A DNA stretch of 5,901 nucleotides from Aalborgiella sp031390045 (GCA_031390045.1 JANMTB010000029.1:1-5901); one strand, 5' to 3'; counted from the first letter of the stretch, positions 1 to 5,631 are shown. Notes: a model not told the origin generated them from the letters alone. Made by a program: numbers and translations.

Positions 1-465
1 GTGGCCGGGGATAATAAAGCCGCCTAGGAACTTGCCGTCTGTATCAATTGCCTCAACCGTAACTGCGGTGCCGACCATGACGACCACGATAGGTCTGCGC
101 TCGCCACGAACCAATATTCGCTGCCGTGCACCTATCATGGCGACCCAGCGGTCGGCACCTAGACGTGTCGGGTGGTCGTAGCCGTTGCTCAAACCAGCTT
201 CAGCGCTGCTAGCTACGACCCATTGTGGTGATGCGTCCCAATGCTCTAACTGCGTGATGACGCGTCGGCGAATCGCATCACCAGCAACGATGCAACCCAA
301 AATGTGGGTCGGCTCGGGAAGTTCGCTCCAAGCGCCTTCGGCTAATTTGTCGATATTTTCTAAAAACTCTGCACCATACGCAAGAAGTTTTGCACCTGGC
401 TGTGGTGTTTCATAAAGCGCCCATTTCAAGCGCGTATTGCCGACATCAAGTGCGAGTAAGCTCAT
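1..465 (-). CDS. coaX: Type III pantothenate kinase, N-terminal 155 residues (3' end outside window)
   Basis: The product phosphorylates pantothenate to 4'-phosphopantothenate, the first step of coenzyme A synthesis, in the cytoplasm. The reverse complement reads from ATG at 465 without a stop to the window edge. It opens with LALDVGNTRLKW (residues 4-15), the ASKHA-fold phosphate-binding strand of CoaX. LGADRW (102-107) carries the Asp expected to be the catalytic base. VGTAVTVE (131-138) is the second phosphate-binding motif; here a Glu stands where many homologs have Asp. GGFIIPGH (148-155) is the family's glycine-rich motif. These motifs in this order make the family assignment firm. Family members are about 250 residues, so roughly 100 are missing beyond the left edge. 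There is no clear Shine-Dalgarno before the ATG. Many betaproteobacteria place coaX behind birA; here it starts its own transcript, divergent from the kbp-like gene. Confidence 0.95.
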   Translation of the reverse strand, partial: MSLLALDVGNTRLKWALYETPQPGAKLLAYGAEFLENIDKLAEGAWSELPEPTHILGCIVAGDAIRRRVITQLEHWDASPQWVVASSAEAGLSNGYDHPTRLGADRWVAMIGARQRILVRGERRPIVVVMVGTAVTVEAIDTDGKFLGGFIIPGH

Positions 466-496
466 GGGTTTCGTTTGTTAAATAGCAATGTCAGCT

Positions 497-545
497 GCAA
501 ATAGGGGAGGCTTGACGGATTCTAGCCCTGCTTTGTGGTCAGCAA
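497..545 (-). promoter_or_regulatory. Weak candidate promoter for coaX
   Basis: On the minus strand a TAGAAT hexamer (plus positions 519-524, five of six matches to the -10 consensus) lies about 55 bases before the coaX start. The only -35 candidate, TTGCTG, is poor and 15 bases away, shorter than usual. The rest of the 261-base divergent gap (466-726) holds no open frame or strong hairpin that I can support, and I found no convincing promoter for the plus-strand gene. This is offered only as the best candidate. Confidence 0.25.
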
Positions 546-726
546 ACTGTGATTAAGCGCACACGCGTCACGTTTTTAACGAGGTACAGCGGTTTTTACG
601 TAGAAAATTAACGTTTCGTCACGCCTTTGTAACAGCTTTCAGGCTACAGTAGCTTTCCGACTGATTCTTAATCGCTCGTGTTTTGAAGATGTTTTATCAC
701 CTTTTTTTCAATTAAGGAGAATTCTC

Positions 727-1236
727 ATGGGTATGTTCAGTTTTATTAAAGAAGCCGGCGAAAAATTGTTTGGCCGCAAAGAAGTTGAAGACACGGCTGC
801 CTTAGCCGCGAATGATGCCGCCGCTGCAGAGCGATTGGTTCAACTCAATGCACAAGCCGCACAAGGTATCGCGACCTATATTGGATCGCAAAACCTCGAT
901 ATTGAAGGCTTGTCCGTTGAATTTGATGGTGCTACTGGCGCAGTCACGCTGCAAGGCACCGCATCTTCGCAAGAAGATAGCGAAAAAGCCGCTTTGTGCT
1001 GCGGTAACGTGGCTGGTGTCTCTAGCGTGAACAACTTGATCGCGGTGACCGACTCTGCTGGCGAATCACAGTTCCATGACGTGGTGCGCGGCGACACATT
1101 GGGCGCCATTGCCAAAGAATACTACGGCAATGCAGGTAAATACCCAGTCATTTTTGAAGCCAACCGCCCGATGTTGAGCCACCCAGACAAGATTTACCCA
1201 GGCCAGAAGCTTCGTATTCCGGCTTTGGATGATTAA
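727..1236 (+). CDS. kbp: Kbp/YgaU-like potassium-binding protein with BON and LysM domains
   Basis: A 169-residue protein that follows the plan of E. coli Kbp (YgaU, about 149 residues), a cytoplasmic K+ sensor. It starts MGMFSFIKEAGEKLFG, very close to the E. coli N-terminus, and has no signal peptide. An Ala-rich helical stretch (about 23-52) is longer than in E. coli. A BON domain follows at about 42-108 (GAVTLQGTASSQ, then VAGVSSVNNLI), then a LysM domain at about 117-166 (VVRGDTLGAIAKEYYG, EANRPMLSHPDKIYPG, LRIP). The start is supported by AAGGAGA at 714-720, six bases before the ATG. In E. coli K+ binding needs both domains, so the same role is inferred here. An oddity is a vicinal Cys pair (C91-C92) in the BON domain. 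The gene appears to be monocistronic, with its own terminator downstream. Confidence 0.9.
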   Translation: MGMFSFIKEAGEKLFGRKEVEDTAALAANDAAAAERLVQLNAQAAQGIATYIGSQNLDIEGLSVEFDGATGAVTLQGTASSQEDSEKAALCCGNVAGVSSVNNLIAVTDSAGESQFHDVVRGDTLGAIAKEYYGNAGKYPVIFEANRPMLSHPDKIYPGQKLRIPALDD

Positions 1237-1306
1237 TCTGCTAATTTAGGGGGTTATTCTGACTCTAGCCGGCGTATTTACTACCTAATTAGCTATAAAT
1301 ATAATA

Positions 1307-1337
1307 GCGCCAAGTTGTGATGACTTAGCGTTTTTTT
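1307..1337 (+). terminator. Rho-independent terminator of the kbp-like gene
   Basis: The arms GCGCCAAGT (1307-1315) and ACTTAGCGT (1323-1331) pair around a 7-base loop with one C/A mismatch and one G-T pair. Seven T residues (1331-1337) follow. It lies about 70 bases after the kbp stop and just before the end of the convergent dioxygenase gene. On the minus strand the same hairpin is followed by only a modestly U-rich stretch, so any bidirectional action would be weak. Confidence 0.75.
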
Positions 1338-1360
1338 CGTCCGTACTTAAACGCACAATA

Positions 1361-2578
1361 CTAATTTTGCCGCCAAGGCAAGCCGCGATGACGCCAACCA
1401 CCGATGCTGTTGCGGTGCGCGTTGGTATTGGGGTCGCCTTCAAAGCCTTCTAAGATGTTGTAAGCCTCTAAGCCCAGTTCGGCGGCGCGCTTAGCAGCGG
1501 GGATGGAGCGTAAACCGCTTCGGCACAGCAAAACCACTTTATTGCCCTTATTTCCACTATTCTGAACGGCGGCGAGGATACCTTCGTCATAGGCCGGGTT
1601 CATCACCATGCCCGGCCATTGTTTCCAAGCCAAATCGACCGCGCCGGGGACGAATCCGACCCAAGCGCGCTCAGCGTCGGTGCGAATATCAACCAAAACC
1701 GCTTCGCCCACCTGCCACCACTCAAAGGCGGTTTGGGGGGTGATGTCACCAGCATAGCCGTCGGCGGGTTGGACTTTGTCTCGCGCCTTCACACTGTTGC
1801 CACTGCTCAACGGTGTGTTGGCATCTCCTGCATCGTGGCGAACGACTGGCACTAAGCCTGAGCGCTGGTTCGCTGGCACAGCTTCGTCTAAACGCTTTGG
1901 TCTTGGCAAATCCAACTGTCCCATCAAAGTGACAAACTCTTCTAAGCTACGCCCTGTGACGCGCGCGTTGCCAACTTTTTCAGCGCCTATGGTTGATTGC
2001 GTTTGGCCTTTGTAGTCATGCCCAGGCCAAACAGTGGTGCTGTCGGGCAGTGAAAACAAGACTTTAGTGATGCTGTTGTAGAGCATTTCGGAACTGCCAG
2101 ACTGAAAATCGGTACGACCACAGCCACCAATCAGCAGGGTGTCGCCCGTGAATACATGAGTTTCAGAATGGGTTTGCGCTGCGCTGCCCGACCCGTTTTT
2201 CCACATAAAACTCATACTACCTGCAGTATGGCCTGGAGTGTGCAGAGCCTTAATGTGCTGACTGCCAAAGCTGAGAACGTCACCATCTTTGAGCTGTTTA
2301 CTTGCAGTGGTAATGCCGCAAGCGTCAGGCGCGGCTGTTTGCGCGCCCGCATGCTCAGCCAAACGCCCAGCGCTGGTGATGTGGTCCGCATGTGCGTGGG
2401 TTTCAAGTGCCCAAATGAGCTTCAACCCATAGTGACGCAAAACACCCAAATCACGCTCCAGTTGGTCGTCCACCGGGTCAATGATGATGGCGGGACGAGG
2501 CGATTCGGTAGATTTTTCATCAAACAGAACATAAGTGAAGGTGCTCGAAGCAGGGTCGAAGAGTTGAATCGGGTTCAT
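1361..2578 (-). CDS. Persulfide dioxygenase-rhodanese fusion (ETHE1-like MBL plus sulfurtransferase)
   Basis: A 405-residue two-domain cytoplasmic enzyme. Residues 1 to about 245 form an ETHE1-type metallo-beta-lactamase fold: THAHADH (60-66), HTPGHTAG (113-120), TGDTLLIGGCGRTDFQ (144-159) and PGHDY (185-189). By comparison with human ETHE1, the iron ligands would be H61, H117 and D146, and R155 matches the glutathione-pocket Arg. Such enzymes oxidise glutathione persulfide to sulfite. Residues about 277-405 form a rhodanese domain: VDIRTDAE, then the active-site loop LCRSGLRS with C352, then EGFEGDPN and GLPWRQN. This domain can move sulfane sulfur between persulfide, sulfite and thiosulfate. 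A linker of about 30 residues (246-276) joins the domains, too short for the pseudo-rhodanese domain of CstB. About ten extra residues separate H117 from D146 relative to ETHE1. AGAGGAA (2584-2590) sits five bases before the ATG. The gene lies 45 bases behind the repressor gene, so the two are probably one operon. Closest named relatives are PRF of Burkholderia and CstB. Confidence 0.92.
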   Translation of the reverse strand: MNPIQLFDPASSTFTYVLFDEKSTESPRPAIIIDPVDDQLERDLGVLRHYGLKLIWALETHAHADHITSAGRLAEHAGAQTAAPDACGITTASKQLKDGDVLSFGSQHIKALHTPGHTAGSMSFMWKNGSGSAAQTHSETHVFTGDTLLIGGCGRTDFQSGSSEMLYNSITKVLFSLPDSTTVWPGHDYKGQTQSTIGAEKVGNARVTGRSLEEFVTLMGQLDLPRPKRLDEAVPANQRSGLVPVVRHDAGDANTPLSSGNSVKARDKVQPADGYAGDITPQTAFEWWQVGEAVLVDIRTDAERAWVGFVPGAVDLAWKQWPGMVMNPAYDEGILAAVQNSGNKGNKVVLLCRSGLRSIPAAKRAAELGLEAYNILEGFEGDPNTNAHRNSIGGWRHRGLPWRQN

Positions 2579-2623
2579 GGCAGTTCCTCTGGATAGTTTT
2601 AAATTGAGTGACGTATAGGCAAC

Positions 2624-2869
2624 TTAAGCAAATTTCGCCAACATTTTCGCCACATGGTCAGCCGGCAAATCGCCTTGCTCGATCATGCAGCCGACCATGG
2701 AGAAAAACGCTTTGTCCAAGGCTTTACGCGCAGCGGAAAGTTGTTGGGCAATTTTTTCGCAATCTTGCTCTTCTTCGATTTGACGCTGCACACCACGCAA
2801 TTGCCCTTCTACGCGAGCCAAACGGGTGCGAATTGCTTTTTTCTTGATGGGGTCTGTGAGTCGTGTCAT
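2624..2869 (-). CDS. CsoR-family (DUF156) transcriptional repressor, probable sulfur-species sensor
   Basis: An 81-residue all-helical protein of the CsoR/FrmR/RcnR/CstR family. The core RTRLARVEGQLRGVQRQIEE (14-33) followed by DCEKIAQQLSAARKAL (36-51) is the family signature. C37 is at the conserved first ligand position. The second Cys, C61 in MVGCMIEQG, falls one residue before the position of CsoR His61, which here is Met62. The position of CsoR Cys65 / CstR Cys60 is Gly66. It therefore lacks the copper set and the CstR spacing, although two Cys could still form a disulfide or polysulfide bridge. This alignment is from memory. Context points to persulfide or sulfide sensing: the dioxygenase follows on the same strand and sulfur transporters diverge. 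A matching operator lies about 65-85 bases upstream of the start. No Shine-Dalgarno is visible, because the bases before the ATG are a hexamer repeat. What it senses is inferred. Confidence 0.88.
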   Translation of the reverse strand: MTRLTDPIKKKAIRTRLARVEGQLRGVQRQIEEEQDCEKIAQQLSAARKALDKAFFSMVGCMIEQGDLPADHVAKMLAKFA

Positions 2870-2870
2870 G

Positions 2871-2894
2871 TTGATATTGATATTGATATTGATA
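2871..2894. repeat. Four perfect tandem copies of TTGATA
   Basis: TTGATA is repeated four times without change, ending one base before the start codon of the CsoR-family gene (read on the minus strand as TATCAA units). It fills the place where a ribosome binding site should be. A six-base unit can change in number by replication slippage. Because it lies in the untranslated leader, copy number would alter leader length or AT content rather than reading frame. Confidence 0.9.
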
Positions 2895-2910
2895 GAAGTG
2901 TTGAGTAATG

Positions 2911-2939
2911 TTGTCTTTTGGGTGTTTACTTTGTATACT
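2911..2939 (+). promoter_or_regulatory. Sigma70-type promoter for the YeeE/YedE operon
   Basis: TTGTCT (2911-2916) and TATACT (2934-2939) are separated by exactly 17 bases, with four and five of six consensus matches. The -10 hexamer lies inside the left arm of the inverted repeat at 2933-2952, so a bound repressor would block polymerase. Transcription would start near 2946 and give a leader of about 60 bases before the ATG at 3006. This is predicted from sequence only. Confidence 0.65.
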
Positions 2940-2952
2940 GGAGGGAGTATAC
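2933..2952. promoter_or_regulatory. CsoR/RcnR-type operator, shared by the divergent transcripts
   Basis: GTATACT (2933-2939) and AGTATAC (2946-2952) form a perfect 7-bp inverted repeat around the purine tract GGAGGG (2940-2945). TACT, a G-rich six-base core, then AGTA is the layout described for RcnR sites and is close to CsoR-family operators in general. A second overlapping palindrome, GGAGTATACTCC (2944-2955), is also perfect. The gene for a CsoR-family protein starts 63 bases away, so autoregulation plus control of the plus-strand operon is the natural reading. Confidence 0.75.
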
Positions 2953-2973
2953 TCCGTCTGTGTCAATTGTCGA
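2946..2973 (-). promoter_or_regulatory. Candidate promoter for the repressor-dioxygenase operon
   Basis: On the minus strand, TCGACA (plus 2968-2973, five of six -35 matches) and TATACT (plus 2946-2951, five of six -10 matches) are 16 bases apart. The -10 lies in the right arm of the operator, mirroring the plus-strand promoter. Transcription would start near 2939 and give a leader of about 70 bases containing the TTGATA repeat. Confidence 0.5.
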
Positions 2974-3005
2974 CATTTTTTCTTGTTCTGACGAAAAGGT
3001 TATTT

Positions 3006-3452
3006 ATGAATTCAACTTTATTGGGGCTGCATCCCTTTGTTCAATCCGCTTTGGGCGGCATCATGATTGGTTTGGCTAGCTGGTTGTTGTTAGCTTCTCT
3101 GGGTCGCGTGGCTGGCATTACGGGCATTTTGGGTGGTGCATTGGCGCCGTTTAATGGTGCACCCAAAGGTGAGCGCGCCTGGCGCTGGGCATTTGTGGTT
3201 GGCTTGGTTGGTATGGGCGCTATTGCAGCGTTCATGTTGAACACGCCGACGCTCGACACGCCACGCCCATTTCCGTTGCTGATTTTGGCGGGCTTGTTGG
3301 TGGGTTTTGGCACGGTGCTGGGCTCAGGCTGCACCAGTGGCCATGGTGTTTGCGGTATTGGTCGGCGCTCGGTTCGCTCGATCGTGTCAACCGTGGTTTT
3401 CATGACAGCGGGCTTTGTAACTGTCACGTTGGTCAAGCTGTTCACTGCCTAA
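3006..3452 (+). CDS. YeeE/YedE family sulfur-transport protein, first half-unit (PmpA-like)
   Basis: A 148-residue, very hydrophobic inner-membrane protein with about four membrane segments (roughly 13-32, 60-79, 90-108, 126-146). It is a single-unit member of the YeeE/YedE (DUF395) family, whose full-length relatives import thiosulfate. GSGCTSGHGVCGIGR (106-120) is the hallmark, with C109, H113 and C116 as candidate sulfur-handling residues. Paired half-size proteins of this type (PmpA/PmpB) occur beside persulfide dioxygenases in BigR operons. The ATG at 3006 is chosen because AAAAGG (2994-2999) precedes it by six bases. The open frame extends upstream, but that extension runs through the promoter and operator. 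It is first in a three-gene plus-strand operon, 36 bases before its partner. The exact substrate (thiosulfate or another sulfur species) is inferred. Confidence 0.9.
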   Translation: MNSTLLGLHPFVQSALGGIMIGLASWLLLASLGRVAGITGILGGALAPFNGAPKGERAWRWAFVVGLVGMGAIAAFMLNTPTLDTPRPFPLLILAGLLVGFGTVLGSGCTSGHGVCGIGRRSVRSIVSTVVFMTAGFVTVTLVKLFTA

Positions 3453-3488
3453 GCGCATCGTCAATCAATATATTTAGGATTACAAATT

Positions 3489-3929
3489 ATGATTAAAAAA
3501 GTAGCATTTGGCCTGGTTGCAGGCGCTTTATTTGCCGCAGGTTTGGTGGTTTCCGGCATGACACAAACGGCCAAAGTGATTGGTTTTTTGAATTTTGCCG
3601 GTATTTTTTCACCGCAACGTTTTGGCGCTTGGGATGCAAGCTTGGCTTTTGTGATGGGTGGCGCGCTGATGATCACGATTGTTGCCTTTGCCATTACACC
3701 GACGAAAGGACGCAAGCCGTGGTTTTCTGACAAATTTGAACTCCCAACCCGCAAAGACGTTGACTTCAAATTGATTGCTGGCGCAGCCATGTTTGGCATT
3801 GGCTGGGGCTTGGCTGGCTATTGTCCGGGCCCTGCGATGGCTTCACTCATCTCTGGCGGTATTGATGCGCTGGTTTTTGTCGCTGCTTTGTTGGTAGGTT
3901 TGTTGCTAGCGAAACGCTTGCGCGTATGA
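3489..3929 (+). CDS. YeeE/YedE family sulfur-transport protein, second half-unit (PmpB-like)
   Basis: A 146-residue membrane protein that pairs with the preceding gene product. It has about four membrane segments (4-23, 50-70, 94-111, 122-141). The family motif GLAGYCPGPA (107-116) carries C112, the only Cys. The first segment contains GLVVSGMTQTAKVIGFL, typical of the N-terminus of this half. Together the two proteins would supply the conserved Cys segments that one full-length YeeE carries, which suggests a heteromeric channel for thiosulfate or a related ion. AGGA at 3476-3479 precedes the ATG by nine bases. The stop overlaps the next start as ATGA, so translation of the third gene is probably coupled to this one. 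Confidence 0.9.
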   Translation: MIKKVAFGLVAGALFAAGLVVSGMTQTAKVIGFLNFAGIFSPQRFGAWDASLAFVMGGALMITIVAFAITPTKGRKPWFSDKFELPTRKDVDFKLIAGAAMFGIGWGLAGYCPGPAMASLISGGIDALVFVAALLVGLLLAKRLRV

Positions 3930-4330
3930 ACAGCATGCTAAACGACTGGTTTGCCGGCCTTGAAAATCGCCAAGGTGGCGATATTTTGGCGGTGCAAACT
4001 TTGCGCAATACACTCATGGCTGCCAGTGTTTTGGCGTCTGCCGCTTTGGTTGGTTTGATGGGGGTTTTGGCAACGGCCCACTTACACCCTAAATGGAGTA
4101 GTGGTAGCGCGGCAGCCATGCTGGTTATCAGCGCCGCCTACTCGTTGCGTGCTTTGTGGACGCTGTCTCGAGCAGGCTTTGAGATTCGCCTTGAAAACCG
4201 GGTGGCAGGTACAGGCAAAAACCAATTGTTGAAGGATCTTACGGCGGCCATTGCAGGCATTCGATGGGCTGGCATACTTTTAATTCTTGCTTTAGCCGCT
4301 GCTGGTGCAAGTATTTGGTTAAAGATGTAA
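3926..4330 (+). CDS. Small membrane protein, DUF599-like, third gene of the sulfur-transport operon
   Basis: A 134-residue protein with three likely membrane helices (about 29-50, 61-80, 112-132) and short polar loops. There is no signal peptide and no Cys. The stretch LENRQGGDILAVQTLRNTLMA (12-32) leading into the first helix, and YSLRALWTLSRAGFEIRL (72-89) after the second, resemble the DUF599 pattern, in which a polar segment with a conserved Asn or Arg precedes an Ala/Ser-rich helix. It is shorter than usual DUF599 proteins (about 230 residues). I do not know a function. The 4-base overlap (ATGA at 3926-3929) with the YeeE/YedE gene argues for a role alongside transport, for example as an accessory subunit. 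The DUF599 assignment is tentative; it could equally be an unnamed family. Confidence 0.75.
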   Translation: MNSMLNDWFAGLENRQGGDILAVQTLRNTLMAASVLASAALVGLMGVLATAHLHPKWSSGSAAAMLVISAAYSLRALWTLSRAGFEIRLENRVAGTGKNQLLKDLTAAIAGIRWAGILLILALAAAGASIWLKM

Positions 4331-4364
4331 TTAGTTGGGAGGAATCGACTTTAAGTAAAGACAA

Positions 4365-4382
4365 TATTTTCATTTGAAAATA
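4365..4382. repeat. AT-rich inverted repeat between the sulfur operon and dctP
   Basis: TATTTTC (4365-4371) and GAAAATA (4376-4382) form a perfect 7-bp inverted repeat with a 4-base spacer. It lies 35 bases after the stop of the third sulfur-operon gene. It has no T tract and little G/C, so it is a poor terminator. It could be an operator for the TRAP operon or chance in AT-rich DNA. The 171-base gap 4331-4501 shows no other structure I can support apart from the weak promoter candidate and ribosome binding site listed separately. Confidence 0.35.
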
Positions 4383-4450
4383 ATTGCCCCAGATCAATTT
4401 ATCTTCGATTAAATAGGTAAAAACACCAATGTTGCTGCCTTGGTGACTGG

Positions 4451-4479
4451 TGAACAATGGTTGGCTCACTTACTATATT
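4451..4479 (+). promoter_or_regulatory. Weak candidate promoter for the TRAP operon
   Basis: TGAACA (4451-4456) and TATATT (4474-4479) are spaced by 17 bases and match consensus at four and five of six positions. The start of transcription would be near 4486, leaving a leader of only about 16 bases with the ribosome binding site almost at the 5' end. That is possible but tight, so an upstream promoter is equally likely. Confidence 0.3.
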
Positions 4480-4490
4480 CACTTTCTACT

Positions 4491-4496
4491 AGGAGA
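4491..4496 (+). promoter_or_regulatory. Shine-Dalgarno that fixes the TTG start of dctP
   Basis: AGGAGA lies six bases before TTG at 4502. No ATG or GTG is available in this frame upstream before a stop (TAG at 4490-4492). The first downstream ATG would remove the twin-arginine motif. TTG is therefore the likely start. Confidence 0.7.
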
Positions 4497-4501
4497 CTAT
4501 C

Positions 4502-5614
4502 TTGACCGATTCAAAAACCCCACGTCGCCGCAGCCTACTCAAAGGCGTAGCCGTAGCTGCTGGCGCGATGTCAGCTCCCATGATTGCCAAAGCGCAAGCT
4601 GGCCCGATCAACATGCGCTGGCAGAGCAATTGGCCTTCATAAGACATTTTCCATGAGTACGCTATGGACTTTGCCAAGAAGGTCAACGACATGACTGGTG
4701 GCGATTTGAAAATTGAGGTGTTGCCTGCTGGCGCGGTTGTGCCAGCTTTCGGCTTGCTCGAAGCGGTATCTAAAGGCACGCTAGACGGCGGCCACGGCGT
4801 GTTGGGCTACCACTATGGTAAGCAAAATGCATTGGCGTTGTGGAACTCAGGCCCAGCATTTGGTATGGATGCCAACATGTTGTTGTCATGGCACAAATAC
4901 GGCGGCGGCACTGAGCTGTTGGCCAAGTTGTATGCCTCCATCGGCATGGGTACAGTCCAGTCTTTCTTGTACGGCCCTATGGCGACTCAGCCTCTGGGTT
5001 GGTTCAAAAAGCCAATCACCAAAACTGATGACTTCAAAGGCTTGAAGTTCCGCACCAATGGCTTGGCTATTGACTTGTTCACCGCCATGGGCGCTGCTGT
5101 GAATGCCTTGCCAGGTGGTGAGATCGTTCCAGCGCTGGACCGTGGTTTGTTAGATGGTGCCGAGTTCAACAACGCATCATCAGACCGCTTGCTCGGTTTC
5201 CCTGACGTGTCTAAAGTGTGTATGCTGCAAAGCTACCACCAAAGTGCTGAAACGTTTGAGATTATGTTCAACAAGACTAAATACGATGCACTGCCAGCAA
5301 AAATGAAGTCTATCATTTCGGGTGCTGTAGAGGCATCTTCTGCTGATATGTCTTGGAAGGCGATTGACCGTTACTCTAAAGACTACATTGAGCTTCAAAC
5401 CAAAGACAAGGTCAAGTTCTACAAAACACCAGATGCAATTTTGCAAGACCAGCTCAAACTGTGGTCTGAAATTTTGGAGAAGAAATCTGCTGAAAATCCA
5501 TTGTTCAAGGAAATCGTTGCATCACAACGCGCCTTTGCACAACGTGCCGTGAAGTGGGAGCAAGACACCGTCATCAACCGTCGGATGGCTGTCAACCACT
5601 TCTTCAGAGGCTAA
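4502..5614 (+). pseudogene. dctP: TRAP transporter periplasmic solute-binding protein DctP, interrupted by one in-frame TAA
   Basis: The frame would give 370 residues, the usual length, if the TAA at 4640-4642 (codon 47) were read through. Codons 1-46 give a Tat signal, PRRRSLLKG (7-15), a hydrophobic stretch and a likely cut after AKA, then NMRWQSNWPS. After the stop the frame resumes at once with DIFHEYAMDFAKKVND and runs 323 more codons. FKGLKFRTNG holds the Arg (184 in full numbering) that usually binds the substrate carboxylate in TRAP receptors, and PGGEIVPALDRGLLDGAEF follows. This is the FcbT1 / mannitol-chloroaromatic class; the substrate is probably an organic acid but cannot be named. 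No frameshift or second stop occurs, so the change is recent or a sequence error. A restart at ATG 4664 would give 316 residues without a signal, stranded in the cytoplasm. Homologs from memory have a Lys here (WPSKDIFHE). Confidence 0.88.
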
Positions 5615-5631
5615 GAGTTTCATATGAGTCA

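Noticed and set aside
1277..1305. TTTACT-N17-TATAAT on the plus strand downstream of the kbp-like gene
   Set aside because: It is a good-looking promoter, but the only thing it would transcribe is the kbp terminator hairpin and T tract that begin two bases later, giving a transcript of about 25 bases. More likely chance in AT-rich intergenic DNA.
2156..2596. Open plus-strand frame of 146 codons opposite the dioxygenase domain
   Set aside because: It is antisense to a gene with strong domain evidence, has no ribosome binding site and shows no recognisable protein features.
2938..2966. Perfect TTGACA on the minus strand (plus 2961-2966) as the -35 of the repressor promoter
   Set aside because: The nearest -10-like hexamers on that strand are 9 and 23 bases away, outside workable spacing. 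TCGACA at 2968-2973 with 16-base spacing was preferred.
2826..3005. In-frame upstream extension of the first YeeE/YedE gene (60 extra codons)
   Set aside because: It runs antisense to the start of the repressor gene and through the repeat, promoter and operator. It includes the low-complexity ILILILIE from the TTGATA repeat. The ATG at 3006 has a fitting ribosome binding site and matches the family N-terminus.
3041..3445. Open minus-strand frame of 134 codons opposite the first YeeE/YedE gene
   Set aside because: Pro/Thr/Asn-rich composition is what the antisense of a hydrophobic membrane protein gives; there is no start signal or family motif.
4365..4382. Terminator of the sulfur-transport operon
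   Set aside because: The hairpin is only A/T with two G-C pairs and lacks a T tract on either side, so it cannot be called an intrinsic terminator; kept only as an inverted repeat.
4664..5614. Independent 316-residue dctP starting at ATG 4664
   Set aside because: There is no Shine-Dalgarno in place. The Tat signal and first strand of the fold are encoded in the same frame just upstream, so this is the rear part of one interrupted gene.
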